Numbered from the stretch's first letter, positions 25,271 to 33,016 are shown. The stretch: DNA of 33,016 nucleotides from Pseudomonas sp. (GCF_030150285.1 NZ_JASLGE010000021.1:1-33016), one strand, 5' to 3'. Numbers and translations are program-made. The notes: a model not told the origin generated them from the letters alone.

Positions 25271-26377
25271 TTATAGCCTGCTAAACAGTGCTGCCTGATA
25301 ACTGCAACTGGCGCGCTCATAGTCGACCTGTTCATTGTAATACTCAAGCCAGAACGCCAACGGGCTATCAAAACGATCACATAAGAACCACTGAGATGCA
25401 GACAGATTGATCAGCTCCCAGACCTGTAATGCCCCGCTTAACAACTGACTATAATCTTTATAATCGACACAAATACCAAAGGGGTATTGCTTCATCGCGA
25501 TCGAGCCACTATGTCGAACATGAATAAATTCGACACGCGAAATATCCAATACAAATTCCAACAGCCCGGATGAGTGCCCCGTGAACACTAGAACTAGCCT
25601 CTTCGTTCCCAAGGGTTGTCCCAAGTACTCAGTGTGCGCCATTAATGCTTGACCATACCGGCTAACCAGCCAGGTTCTGGCCATCGTATCCAGGTGCTTT
25701 TTCAACTCATTAATATCAATTTCAGGCACGTTCATTTTTATGGCCGGGGTCACGTTTTCTCGATTTTTATCACCACAGACTATCCAGTTCACACCCTCAT
25801 TTAATTGCCCGGTTCCCACTTCAAAACACTGCCCGGGACACATCGCATACACCCCACGCCTCAACGAAAGCCGAGACGCTATAGAGGCCAATTTTTCGTT
25901 GCTCCAAGGGATGTAAATTTTATGCCCGGCATCACTGTACCCATTGCCCGAAATGATCATCGTCGGGACTGTTGGCAATTTCTTTATCGGATGACTGATG
26001 ATTTCTTCCAACAACCTCAACCCGGCGAGCCGCGTATATTTCGGATCGGGAAGCGGTAATAAATTATCCAGCCCGACAGAGCAACCATCGGCACTACTCT
26101 GATAGTTATTGGTCACAACCATGACATCAGGGGCCGGTATGATTTGAGCCTTCACATCACGATAAAAATTTTCTGAAATCCGCGTATCGGACTGAATAAA
26201 CAAGGCTTGCTGAGCTGCATCACGCACATAGATAGACGCAACACGGTTATCCCAGTACAAAATATCGTTTGCTGGCCTATAAAAGCGGCAGTGCAACTCA
26301 CCGATCCAAAAGTCCCGCTCCATATCAATGCGTATTACTTTATAGCCCCAAACTTCTATCAGGTCTTGGGCTACCAC
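25271..26377 (-). CDS. Unrecognised protein, first large gene of the accessory operon
   Basis: 368 residues from GTG at 26377, but the same frame is open back to 26482 (403 residues) and the extra part (HFSPATLAELRNLYPGK, then ATRVYIPELFP) looks fully coding. No ATG, GTG or TTG lies in that extension, and GTG 26377 has no ribosome site. Inserting one base near 26482 would fuse it to the 57-codon ORF upstream, which has a strong ribosome site, giving about 449 residues. I do not recognise a family: no YcaO, radical SAM, nitroreductase or P-loop motif is visible. It is soluble-looking, with cysteines around GVYAMCPGQCFEVG and a conserved-looking RLVLVFTGHSSGLLEF. It ends 2 nt before the kinase-like gene. 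Composition is A+T-richer than flanking genes. Confidence 0.6.
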   Translation of the reverse strand: MVAQDLIEVWGYKVIRIDMERDFWIGELHCRFYRPANDILYWDNRVASIYVRDAAQQALFIQSDTRISENFYRDVKAQIIPAPDVMVVTNNYQSSADGCSVGLDNLLPLPDPKYTRLAGLRLLEEIISHPIKKLPTVPTMIISGNGYSDAGHKIYIPWSNEKLASIASRLSLRRGVYAMCPGQCFEVGTGQLNEGVNWIVCGDKNRENVTPAIKMNVPEIDINELKKHLDTMARTWLVSRYGQALMAHTEYLGQPLGTKRLVLVFTGHSSGLLEFVLDISRVEFIHVRHSGSIAMKQYPFGICVDYKDYSQLLSGALQVWELINLSASQWFLCDRFDSPLAFWLEYYNEQVDYERASCSYQAALFSRL

Positions 26378-26445
26378 CGGAAAAAGCTCGGGAATGTAAA
26401 CACGGGTGGCACTGATTTTCCCGGGATACAGGTTACGCAGTTCAG

Positions 26446-26619
26446 CTAACGTGGCCGGGCTGAAATGTTGCAGGTGCTCGCTTTAGATCTGGACTTTTTG
26501 ATCGCTTCACCCAGCGCGATCAGTTCCTCCTTACTAAATACAGTTTCTTTAGCATCAATTGGAACTACCGGACTCACACTTAAACTTTCACACGCCTGTT
26601 TCAGCCGGGCACTCTTCAC
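26446..26619 (-). CDS. 57-codon GTG-start ORF at the head of the accessory operon (small peptide or split N-terminus)
   Basis: AAGGAG lies 7 nt before a GTG at 26619, the best ribosome site in the operon. The product is 57 residues: basic start MKSARLKQACESLS, middle VFSKEELIALGEAIKKSR, end KASTCNISARPR. The SKEELIALGEAI helix resembles leader helices of ribosomally made, modified peptides, and first position before an unknown enzyme and an exporter would suit a precursor. Against this, the coding signal continues at once in the -1 frame (from 26482) into the 403-codon frame, and one added A in the AAA at 26482-26484 would give an unbroken 449-residue protein. I think the split-gene reading is somewhat more likely. 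Confidence 0.5.
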   Translation of the reverse strand: MKSARLKQACESLSVSPVVPIDAKETVFSKEELIALGEAIKKSRSKASTCNISARPR

Positions 26620-26643
26620 TTATAAGCTCCTTGTTTATCAAGT

Positions 26644-26668
26644 AGACGGCACACTCATTGCACCGTCT
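26644..26668 (-). promoter_or_regulatory. Inverted repeat in the leader of the accessory operon
   Basis: AGACGG at 26644-26649 and CCGTCT at 26663-26668 form a 6-bp stem with a 13-nt loop, extended by outer complementary bases with one bulge. It lies about 25 nt upstream of the GTG start. No U-tract follows in the minus direction, so an operator or 5' UTR hairpin is more likely than a terminator. Confidence 0.4.
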
Positions 26669-26773
26669 TACTTCACAACATAGCCCCAGCGATTAAACCT
26701 TGCAAACAGGCGATAACTTGAAAAAGCCTACAATCACCCTACAGAAATTTCCCAAGCACAACTTTAAATTATT

Positions 26774-26801
26774 GTTTTAATTAAAAACTCACGGATGACA
26801 A
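26774..26801 (-). promoter_or_regulatory. Candidate promoter of the accessory operon
   Basis: On the minus strand, TTGTCA (26796-26801) and TAAAAC (26774-26779) are spaced by 16 nt within the most A+T-rich 100 nt of the window (26,700-26,840). They lie about 155 nt upstream of the first start codon. The remaining gap up to the lipoprotein gene contains a GCGGGCCCGC palindrome at 26874-26883 and nothing else I can support. Confidence 0.35.
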
Positions 26802-26936
26802 AAAAATTATTCATACCCAAAAAAGAAATAATTTGTAACGACTCAGTGAGTGCCATAGAGGAACAGCATGCAAGCGGGCCCGCTGCCGCCCTCTCATTAA
26901 CAATGGCGATGTCTTTATTCAGGTGTCACGACTGCA

Positions 26937-27332
26937 TCACTTGAACTGCCGACTCAACCCCGGTGGCACGCCGCTGGTATCGGTCTCTTCCCAGGGCCCG
27001 TTGGGGCTGACCGCGCGGCTCCAGCCGTTGTTCCAGCGGTAGTAGGCGCGTTGGCGGTAGAAGACGTTGGTCTGGTCGTCCAGCACGTACACCCCCAGGC
27101 GCGCATCCCAATGGCTCGGGCCGCCGGGCGGCGGTGCGAACGTGGCCGAGGTGCGCGGCAACGGCTTGGGCGGTGTGGGGAGGGGCATGTCCGGCAGCGG
27201 CTTTTGGCCCGGTTGCGGGGTGGGCAGCGGTGCCGGGGTAGAAGGCGTTGTTCGCTCGTACGGCTGATGAACCGAACAGGCGCTCAGGCCTAAAACGACA
27301 CTGAGCAAGGTGAGACGGGCCAGTGAATTCAT
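26937..27332 (-). CDS. Small proline-rich lipoprotein, function unknown
   Basis: 131 residues. A lipoprotein signal peptide runs from MNSLARLTLLSVVLGLSAC, with the lipobox LSAC and acylated cysteine at 19. A proline-rich spacer (about 30-70) is followed by a compact C-terminal domain rich in Trp/Tyr: HWDARLGVYVLDDQTNVFYRQRAYYRWNNGWSR. The YVL...FYR.RAYYRWNNGW pattern is common in small Pseudomonas envelope lipoproteins of unknown role. I chose ATG at 27332, with GAGAGACC upstream and the signal peptide beginning there; the frame is open to 27395 without support. It lies downstream of ccmI, separated by a REP-like hairpin, and is the last normal-composition gene before the accessory operon. 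Confidence 0.8.
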   Translation of the reverse strand: MNSLARLTLLSVVLGLSACSVHQPYERTTPSTPAPLPTPQPGQKPLPDMPLPTPPKPLPRTSATFAPPPGGPSHWDARLGVYVLDDQTNVFYRQRAYYRWNNGWSRAVSPNGPWEETDTSGVPPGLSRQFK

Positions 27333-27363
27333 GAAGGTCTCTCTGTGGTTTACCTCCCGTAGG

Positions 27364-27403
27364 CACGAGCTTGCTCGCGATCTTTTAAAGATCAAAAGAT
27401 CGC
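27364..27403. terminator. REP core with adjoining perfect 10-bp hairpin after ccmI
   Basis: The GAGCTTGCTCG core at 27367-27377 abuts GCGATCTTTT (27377-27386), which pairs perfectly with AAAAGATCGC (27394-27403) across a 7-nt loop. It lies about 30 nt past the ccmI stop on the minus strand. It is a plausible end of the ccm transcript. Confidence 0.6.
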
Positions 27404-27434
27404 AATCAGGCTCGCGCCGGCGAAGGTAGGCCGG

Positions 27435-28637
27435 TTATTTATCCGGACTGTCGATGGTCAGCTGTTGCAGCGTCCGGGTGTCGCTGGGCAGCGGTTGGCT
27501 GCGCCCCGCCCATTCACCTGCTGTCGGTTGGCCAGCACGGGAGACGCGCGCCACCAGTTGGACTTCAGGAAAGTTCGACAGTTTCAATTGCGGCATCATC
27601 GCGTCGGCATCGCTAAGTTCCACCGTGATCGGCAAGTCGGCCACGGTCACCCGTTTGACAGCCAGCGGGGCCGGAGGCCCGGACACGGCACGGGCGAAGA
27701 TAAACACGCTGTCGCCTGGCAACACGCTGGCTTTCACGGCGTCGGCCAGGTCGACAGTGACCTTGATTGAAGCCAACGCCTGGGTCGCTGGAGCCGCCTG
27801 GACCGCACCGCCACTGGCCTGCAGTTGCTCACGGGCTTTTTCGATGCCGCCTTCCAGCGCACTGCGCGAAGCGTCGCCTGCGGGCAGTTCATTCATCAGG
27901 CGCTGCCAGTAACCAATGGCGTCCTGGTAACGCTGGCTTTCAAAGGCGGCAATGCCCAGCAGGCCCAAGCTGGTGACTTCCTTGGGGTCGGCCTTCAAGG
28001 CTTCATCGGTCAAAGCCTGGGTCTTGTCGCTCCACTGTTTGTTATCGGCAAAGTATTGGGCCTGAGCCCATTGCCCCAGCAGTTCAGGCTGGCGACCCGC
28101 CAGTGTCACCGCGCGCTCAAATACCTTGGCGGCTTCTGCCGGGCGGTTTTGGGCCATGTAGGCACGGCCCAGGAAGTACAAGCCTTCGGCCGAATCCGGC
28201 TGAGCCACTGCCGCACGCTCCAGGCGCGAGACCATCTCTTCCAACGACTTGGGCGGCTGCGAAAATTCGCGGGTCAGTTCGACCTTATCAATGGCACCGA
28301 AGTGCAGGTACAACCCCAGGCCCAGCACCGGCACCATGACCGCTGCCAGCACTGGCAGCGTTTTGCCCAGTGTCGACACCCGCACCACCGCAGCCCCTTC
28401 GGTGTCAGCCAGCAGTTCACGGGCGGCTTCAGCACGCCCGGCGTCAAATTGCTCAGGGGTTAACACACCTTGATTGCGCTGCCCCTCCAACTCGGCCACA
28501 CGCTCCTGATACAAGGCCACGTTCAAGGCGGTGCGGTCTTCTTCGCGTTGGGCACGACGCCCGCGCAACACCGGAATCAGCATAAAGCTCAGGGCAATCA
28601 GTAGCAGCAAACCTGCTGCAAGCCAGAATTCAATCAT
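27435..28637 (-). CDS. ccmI: Cytochrome c maturation protein CcmI (CycH)
   Basis: 400 residues. Two N-terminal membrane segments (about 3-22 and 90-115) flank a cytoplasmic leucine-rich segment (ALYQERVAELEGQRNQG). The periplasmic part carries TPR-like repeats (AEGLYFLGRAYMAQNRPAEAAKVFERA and following) and a C-terminal beta domain. CcmI holds apocytochrome c and hands it to CcmF/CcmH for haem attachment. I chose ATG at 28637, which overlaps ccmH by 8 nt; the longer frame to 28733 lies inside ccmH and is not conserved in character. A separate CcmI is normal in Pseudomonas, whereas enterobacteria have it fused to CcmH. Confidence 0.92.
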   Translation of the reverse strand: MIEFWLAAGLLLLIALSFMLIPVLRGRRAQREEDRTALNVALYQERVAELEGQRNQGVLTPEQFDAGRAEAARELLADTEGAAVVRVSTLGKTLPVLAAVMVPVLGLGLYLHFGAIDKVELTREFSQPPKSLEEMVSRLERAAVAQPDSAEGLYFLGRAYMAQNRPAEAAKVFERAVTLAGRQPELLGQWAQAQYFADNKQWSDKTQALTDEALKADPKEVTSLGLLGIAAFESQRYQDAIGYWQRLMNELPAGDASRSALEGGIEKAREQLQASGGAVQAAPATQALASIKVTVDLADAVKASVLPGDSVFIFARAVSGPPAPLAVKRVTVADLPITVELSDADAMMPQLKLSNFPEVQLVARVSRAGQPTAGEWAGRSQPLPSDTRTLQQLTIDSPDK

Positions 28638-29106
28638 CTTGTTTTTTATCCAGCAAAGCGTCGAGGCGCTGACGCTCCTCGGCAGAAAGTGCGTCCGACT
28701 GTTCGGTCTGCACAGTACGACGACGGCGCCCAACGATCACACCGATCACCACCAGCCCCCCCGCCAGCAACCCCAGCGGGCCAAACCACAGGAAGGCGGT
28801 TTTGGCCGTCAGGGCCGGTTTGTAGCGCACGAACTCACCGTAACGGTCCACCATAAAATCGATGATCTGCGGGTTGTCCTTGCCTTCGCCCAGCATGCGA
28901 AAGATTTCGCGGCGCAGGTCGGTGGCAATCGGTGCGTTGGAGTCGGCCAGGTCCTGGTTCTGGCACTTGGGGCAGCGCAGTTCTTGGGTCAGCTCGCGAA
29001 AGCGCGCCCGCTCGGCCTCGTTGGCAAACTCATAGGTGTCGATGGCGGCGTGGGCCACACCGGTCAGGGTCAGGCCACAGGCCACAGCGGTTAACCAGCG
29101 TTTCAT
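28630..29106 (-). CDS. ccmH: Cytochrome c maturation thiol-disulfide protein CcmH (CycL)
   Basis: 158 residues: a signal sequence (about 1-20), the redox motif LRCPKC at 43-48, helix segment EIFRMLGEGKDNPQIIDFMVDRYGEFVRY, and a membrane anchor near 105-128 with an arginine-rich stop. It reduces the apocytochrome CxxCH cysteines before haem ligation. It overlaps ccmG by 4 nt (ATGA) and ccmI by 8 nt. The short single-domain form is the Pseudomonas type. Confidence 0.94.
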   Translation of the reverse strand: MKRWLTAVACGLTLTGVAHAAIDTYEFANEAERARFRELTQELRCPKCQNQDLADSNAPIATDLRREIFRMLGEGKDNPQIIDFMVDRYGEFVRYKPALTAKTAFLWFGPLGLLAGGLVVIGVIVGRRRRTVQTEQSDALSAEERQRLDALLDKKQDD

Positions 29107-29639
29107 GGCCTGGCCTCATCCACCAGCGCCTGATAGCGGCCGGCCAGTTGCTCACGCCAGACCGTTTCGTCGATCACGCCCACGAACTTGTAGCGAATAA
29201 TGCCCTGGCGATCGATGAGGAAGGTTTCCGGGGCCCCATACACACCCAGGTTCAGGCCCAGCGAGCCCGCTTCGTCATTGATGTCCAGTTGGTAGGGATT
29301 GTGGAACTCCTTGAGCCACTTTTTCGCGTCTTCATTGACGTCCTTGTAATTGACGCCATAAATCACCACGCCCTGCTCCGCCAGTTTGGTCAGCACCGGG
29401 TGTTCAATCTTGCACGAGATACACCAGGTGGCCCACACGTTGACCAGCGCCGGCTTACCCTTGAGGTCTGCCTCGGTCAGGGTGCTGTCGCCCTCCACCG
29501 ATGGCAGGCTAAAGGCCGGGAACGGTTTGTCGATCATGGCCGACGGCAACTCGGTCGGGTCCAGGTACAAGCCCCGGTAGAGAAACCACGCCATGCCCAA
29601 AAAAATGGCCAGCGGGAACAGCATCAACCAGCGTCTCAT
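29103..29639 (-). CDS. ccmG: Thiol:disulfide interchange protein CcmG (DsbE)
   Basis: 178 residues: an N-terminal membrane anchor (about 4-22) and a periplasmic thioredoxin domain with active site WCISC (C73, C76) and the cis-proline region YGAPETFLID. It reduces CcmH and apocytochrome c. The gene overlaps both neighbours by 4 nt (ATGA), indicating tight translational coupling in the ccm operon. Sequence is Pseudomonas-like. Confidence 0.95.
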   Translation of the reverse strand: MRRWLMLFPLAIFLGMAWFLYRGLYLDPTELPSAMIDKPFPAFSLPSVEGDSTLTEADLKGKPALVNVWATWCISCKIEHPVLTKLAEQGVVIYGVNYKDVNEDAKKWLKEFHNPYQLDINDEAGSLGLNLGVYGAPETFLIDRQGIIRYKFVGVIDETVWREQLAGRYQALVDEARP

Positions 29640-31609
29640 ACGGCGGCTCCTGTCATGCCCAAGGCGTCACGCACTCGGGTTTTCACCTTGACCCGATAAC
29701 GACGGTCCAGCGCCGCCAACACCCCCCCAAAGCCGGTGAGCAAACCGCCCAGCCAGATCCAGCGCACAAACGGTTTGACGTGCACGCGCACGGCCCAAGC
29801 CCCATCACCCAGCGGTTCGCCCAGCGCCACATAGAGGTCGCGGGTGAAACCGGCGTCGATCCCGGCCTCGGTCATCATCGAGTTTTGCACCGTGTACAAG
29901 CGTTTCTCCGGGTGCAGCACACTCACTTCCTTACCGTTGCGGATCACCCGCACAGTGCCTTTGTCCGAGGTGAAGTTAGGCCCTTCAAAATGCCGTGCAC
30001 CTTCAAAAACGAACTGATAACCGCCCAGTTCCATGGATTCGCCCGGTGCCAGGCGCAAGTCGCGCTCGGCGCTGTTCTGACTGGACAGCACCACGCCCAC
30101 CGCACACACGGCGATGCCGATGTGCGCAATCTGCATGCCCCAGTAGCTGCGGGTCAGGCTGCGCAGGCCTTTGATCAGGCCTTTGTGACGGGTTTTGTCG
30201 CCAATATCACGCACCCCGGCCAGCAACACCCACGCCGCCAACATAAAGGTGGTCATCACCGCCCAGTTAAAATCGCCATAGGCCACGCCCGCAATGGCCG
30301 ACAGGGCCGCACTGCCCAGCAGCACCGGGGTCAGCATGCCCAGCAGCCATTTGACCGGTGTGTCTTTCCAGCGCACCAGTACGCCGATGGCCATCACCCC
30401 CATCAGCAAGCCCATCAGCGGAATAAACATCGCGTTGAAGTACGGCGGGCCCACCGACATTTTCGCGCCACTGATGGCATCCACAATCAGCGGGTACAGG
30501 GTGCCCAGCAGAATCATCGAGGCGGCCACCACCAGAATCAGGTTGTTGCCCAGCAGCAGGGTCTCGCGGGACCACAGGTTGAAGCCGACATGGCTTTTCA
30601 CGACAGGCGCACGCAACGCAAACAGGGTCAGCGAACCGCCCACCACAAACAGCAGGAAGATCAGGATAAACACGCCGCGTTCCGGGTCGGAAGCGAACGC
30701 GTGTACCGAGGTCAACACGCCGGAGCGCACCAGGAAGGTGCCCAGCAGGCTGAGTGAAAACGCGGCAATGGCCAGCAGTACTGTCCAGCTCTTGAATACG
30801 CCGCGTTTTTCAGTGACGGCCAACGAGTGAATCAGCGCCGTGCCCACCAGCCACGGCATAAACGACGCGTTTTCCACCGGGTCCCAGAACCACCAGCCGC
30901 CCCAGCCCAGTTCGTAGTATGCCCACGCCGAGCCCAGCGCGATGCCGAGAGTGAGGAACATCCATGCCGCCTGGGTCCAGGGACGCGACCAGCGCGCCCA
31001 GGCAGTATCCAGCCGGCCCGCCAGCAGCGAGGCGATGGCGAAGGCGAAAGCCACCGAGAAGCCGACGTAACCCATATAGAGGATCGGCGGATGGAAAATC
31101 ATGCCGATATCCTGCAGTAGCGGATTGAGGTCGCGACCATCAATGGGGTACTGCGGCAGGCCGCGGCTGAACGGATTGGAGGTGAAGAGGATAAACAGCA
31201 GGAAACCAAAGGCGATCATCCCCATCACCGCCAGCACCCGGGCGACGGCGTCGAGCGGCATCCGGCGGCTGAAGATGGCGACGGCAAAGGTCCAGACGCT
31301 GAGCAGCAGAACCCACAGCAGCAGTGAGCCCTCGTGCGCCCCCCAGGTTGCCGCCACCCGATACCACACCGGCAGCGCGCTGTTGGAGTTTTCCGCCACG
31401 TAGCGGACGGTAAAGTCATTGACCACAAAGGCGTGCACCAGCAGCAGGAAGGCGCCGCCGATACAGGCGAATAGCCCACAGGCCAGCGGCCGGGCCAGGG
31501 CCATCAGCCGCCGATCCTGCCGCGCCGCGCCCCACAGGGGATAAACGCTCAGGAGCAGCGCCAGCCCCGCCGCCAGACACAATAAAAAGTTGCCCAGTTC
31601 CGGCATCAT
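29636..31609 (-). CDS. ccmF: Cytochrome c haem lyase subunit CcmF, chimeric sequence
   Basis: 657 residues with about 14 membrane segments. The WWD haem-handling motif [19 protein letters not shown] is at about 236-254, and conserved histidines lie in [10 protein letters not shown] and WGAHEGSLL. CcmF ligates haem from CcmE to apocytochrome c in the inner membrane. The first ~230 residues ([27 protein letters not shown]...) match enterobacterial CcmF, while everything after the WWD motif ([20 protein letters not shown]... to the C-terminus) matches Pseudomonas CcmF. The reading frame is intact through the join. Start ATG at 31609 overlaps the ccmE stop by 4 nt. Confidence 0.93.
30850..30960. 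other. Probable junction between Pseudomonas-like and enterobacterial-like sequence
   Basis: Left of about 30,850 the ccm proteins read as Pseudomonas; right of about 30,960 they read as enterobacterial. In between lies the ccmF segment for the WWD motif, which is nearly invariant between the groups, so the exact switch point cannot be placed by eye. SAWAYYELG just before the motif favours the enterobacterial side, and SLAVTEKRG just after it the Pseudomonas side. No repeat or mobile element is visible at the join. Confidence 0.75.
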
Positions 31610-32064
31610 GGCTGCGCCCCCGTTTTCTCTGGCGTCATGGCGTTTTTCACCTCCGGCGGCGTGTAATTTTCATCATGTTTGGCCAGCACCTGCTGGGCGG
31701 TAATATGCCGCTCGCCGTCCAGTACGCCCTGGGCCACCACGCCCTGCCCTTCACGAAACAGGTCCGGCAAAATGCCCTTATAGCTGACGTCCACCACCCC
31801 GCGGGCGTCATACAGCTTAAAGCGCACGTCGAGGGTTTGCGGGTCGCGCTGCAGGGAGCCCGGCTGAACGTAGCCTCCCACCCGCAGCCGCTGACCGGTA
31901 TGGGGCAGCGCCCGGGTTTCCGTTTTGCCGTAGATAATTTCCCCCGGGGTGTAGAACAGATCGATATTGCTGCTCAGGGCGTACAGCGTCAGGCTGACGG
32001 TCAGCCCGAGGCCGGCGAGCACCGCCAGCACGATATACAGCCGGGTTTTACGACGCGCTTGCAT
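31606..32064 (-). CDS. ccmE: Haem chaperone CcmE, enterobacterial type
   Basis: 152 residues: N-terminal membrane anchor (about 9-30), OB-fold domain ([47 protein letters not shown]), and the haem-binding histidine H130 in [11 protein letters not shown]. It carries haem covalently between CcmC and CcmF. I chose ATG at 32064 (MQARRKTR, as in enterobacterial CcmE) over an upstream in-frame ATG at 32136 lying inside ccmD. It overlaps ccmD by 17 nt and ccmF by 4 nt. Confidence 0.95.
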
Positions 32065-32278
32065 CCGCGGCCTCCTTGTCGTGTTCGCGGGCGGCAGCGA
32101 TCCGCCGCTCGCGCGCCTGCTGGCGTCGTACCTCATGGAACAGCGCCCGCCGCGCCCACAGAGTGTGCACCGTCAGCAAGCCAAAGGCGGCGACCGCCAC
32201 GGCCACCGCCAGCCAGACGTACACGGCATAGCCGCCCATATTCAGGAAGGCGGCGAAAGACGAAAAGGCGGGGCTCAT
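32048..32278 (-). CDS. ccmD: CcmD, small haem exporter subunit, enterobacterial type
   Basis: 76 residues: [27 protein letters not shown] with one membrane segment (about 15-38), then a charged cytoplasmic tail rich in Arg/Glu/Ala. The FxxMGGYAxxVW pattern matches enterobacterial CcmD; Pseudomonas CcmD is shorter. It helps release holo-CcmE from the CcmABC complex. It overlaps ccmC by 4 nt and ccmE by 17 nt. Confidence 0.92.
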
Positions 32279-33012
32279 CGGGCAGCTCCTTTATTCACCA
32301 GCGCCACCACCCACGGTCGACGGCGCTCCAGCTGCAGGATCAGGTTACGCAGGCGCATCAGGGTCAGCGTGACCGACAGCATGAGGAAGGCAAAGATGCA
32401 GATCCGCAGCGGCAGACGCATGCTTGGGTCGATGGTTTGCTGCGGGTTGGTCGAGCCCTGGTGCAGGGTGTTCCACCAGTAGACCGAGTAATGAATGATG
32501 GGCAGATTGACCACCCCGACCAGGACGAGGATCCCCGCCGCGCGCCCGGCCAGCCGCCGGTCGTCAAAGGCGTGCCACAAGGCGATGACCCCGGCATACA
32601 GAAACAGCAGCACCAGCTCCGAGGTCAGGCGGGCGTCCCAGATCCACCAGGTTCCCCACATTGGCTTGCCCCACGCCGCGCCGCTGACCAGCGCCACCAG
32701 GGTGCAGACCGCCCCCACCGGTGCCAGGGCGGCGATCGCCAGATCGGCCATTTTGATCTGCCAGACCACCCCGATGAAGGCCGCGACGGCCATCGCCAGG
32801 TACAGCCCCATCGACCACATCGCCGCCGGGACATGAAGATACATGATCCGGTAGCTTTCCCCCTGCTGATAGTCCGCCGGGGCGAAGCCAAATCCCCACC
32901 CCAGACCGATGACCAGCAACAGCGCGCTCAACGCCGCCAGCCAGGGGATCCAGCATCCGCACAGGCGGTACAGCCGCTCGGGGATCGCCAGTTGATGTAA
33001 CGCTTTCCACAT
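32275..33012 (-). CDS. ccmC: Haem exporter protein CcmC, enterobacterial type
   Basis: 245 residues, the same length as E. coli CcmC. It has six membrane segments and the WWD motif WGTWWIWDARLTSELVLLFLY (about 114-134), flanked by haem-ligand histidines in YLHVPAA and PIIHYSVYWWNTLHQG. It loads haem onto CcmE. The N-terminus MWKALHQLAIPERLY and most of the chain match enterobacterial CcmC much better than Pseudomonas CcmC. The start codon lies 4 nt from the window end, so ccmAB would continue beyond it. Confidence 0.95.
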   Translation of the reverse strand: MWKALHQLAIPERLYRLCGCWIPWLAALSALLLVIGLGWGFGFAPADYQQGESYRIMYLHVPAAMWSMGLYLAMAVAAFIGVVWQIKMADLAIAALAPVGAVCTLVALVSGAAWGKPMWGTWWIWDARLTSELVLLFLYAGVIALWHAFDDRRLAGRAAGILVLVGVVNLPIIHYSVYWWNTLHQGSTNPQQTIDPSMRLPLRICIFAFLMLSVTLTLMRLRNLILQLERRRPWVVALVNKGAAR

Positions 33013-33016
33013 AGAC

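Noticed and set aside
26483..26500. Programmed -1 frameshift at the AAAAAG in the 57-codon ORF
   Set aside because: A -1 slip there reads GTC CAG ATC and then a TAA at 26483-26485, so it cannot enter the downstream long frame. Any real frame change must occur after that stop.
21658..26619. Known RiPP classes (YcaO, radical SAM, lanthionine synthetase, methanobactin or pearlin type)
   Set aside because: None of their hallmark motifs is visible in the operon proteins, so naming a class would be unsupported.
26640..26936. A second tiny ORF (about 28 codons, starting near 26895) before the accessory operon
   Set aside because: No ribosome site precedes it, its sequence is unremarkable, and it overlaps the candidate promoter region.
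30850..30960. Mobile-element insertion as the cause of the ccmF junction
   Set aside because: No inverted repeats, target duplication or transposase is seen and the reading frame is continuous, so a misjoin or homologous recombination is the better explanation.

Overview
Most of this window (about 1-30,850) looks like the chromosome of a fluorescent-type Pseudomonas. The support is the gene content (PuuD-type urate oxidase, gcl-hyi-glxR, a PP_4302-like urea transporter, a CcmI-containing ccm operon), the GC-rich codon use, and REP-like palindromes carrying the GAGCTTGCTCG core. The last ~2.1 kb (about 30,960-33,016) does not fit: CcmC, CcmD, CcmE and the first third of CcmF read as enterobacterial (Klebsiella-like) proteins, while the rest of CcmF and CcmG/H/I are Pseudomonas-like. 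The contig is therefore chimeric, either by assembly or by recombination, with the join inside the most conserved part of ccmF.

Layout. 1-5.2 kb is purine catabolism and uptake: end of allA, puuD, an NCS2 purine permease and two tandem Tsx-like outer-membrane channels. 5.2-9 kb holds an MFS exporter, a convergent DUF808 membrane protein, a RutR-like TetR regulator and a GlcG/HbpS-family protein. 9-13.8 kb is the glyoxylate branch (gcl, hyi, glxR) and a urea transporter. Urate to allantoin to ureidoglycolate yields glyoxylate plus urea, so the allA/puuD end and the gcl/urea-transporter end belong to one physiological theme. TGTATACA palindromes flank the gcl promoter. 13.8-19.4 kb has sbp (sulfate-binding protein), topB, a REP-rich duplicated spacer, a PhzF-family isomerase and an SDR.

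19.4-26.7 kb is a visibly more A+T-rich, tightly coupled minus-strand operon that I regard as the interesting accessory system. In transcription order it has: a 57-codon GTG-start ORF; a ~403-codon unrecognised reading frame; a divergent kinase/phosphotransferase-like protein; a 942-aa two-half ABC exporter whose two nucleotide-binding domains have lost complementary pieces; an aldo/keto-reductase-like protein; a ~40-codon interrupted small ORF; and a Tat-exported flavocytochrome-c sulfide-dehydrogenase-like flavoprotein. Genes overlap by 1-4 nt. Its product is unknown; export plus periplasmic redox processing of a peptide or small molecule is an inference. Two positions in this operon look like single-base frameshifts.

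26.9-33 kb is a small lipoprotein gene and the cytochrome c maturation operon ccmCDEFGHI, all on the minus strand and read right to left. No tRNA, rRNA, CRISPR array or insertion sequence was seen.
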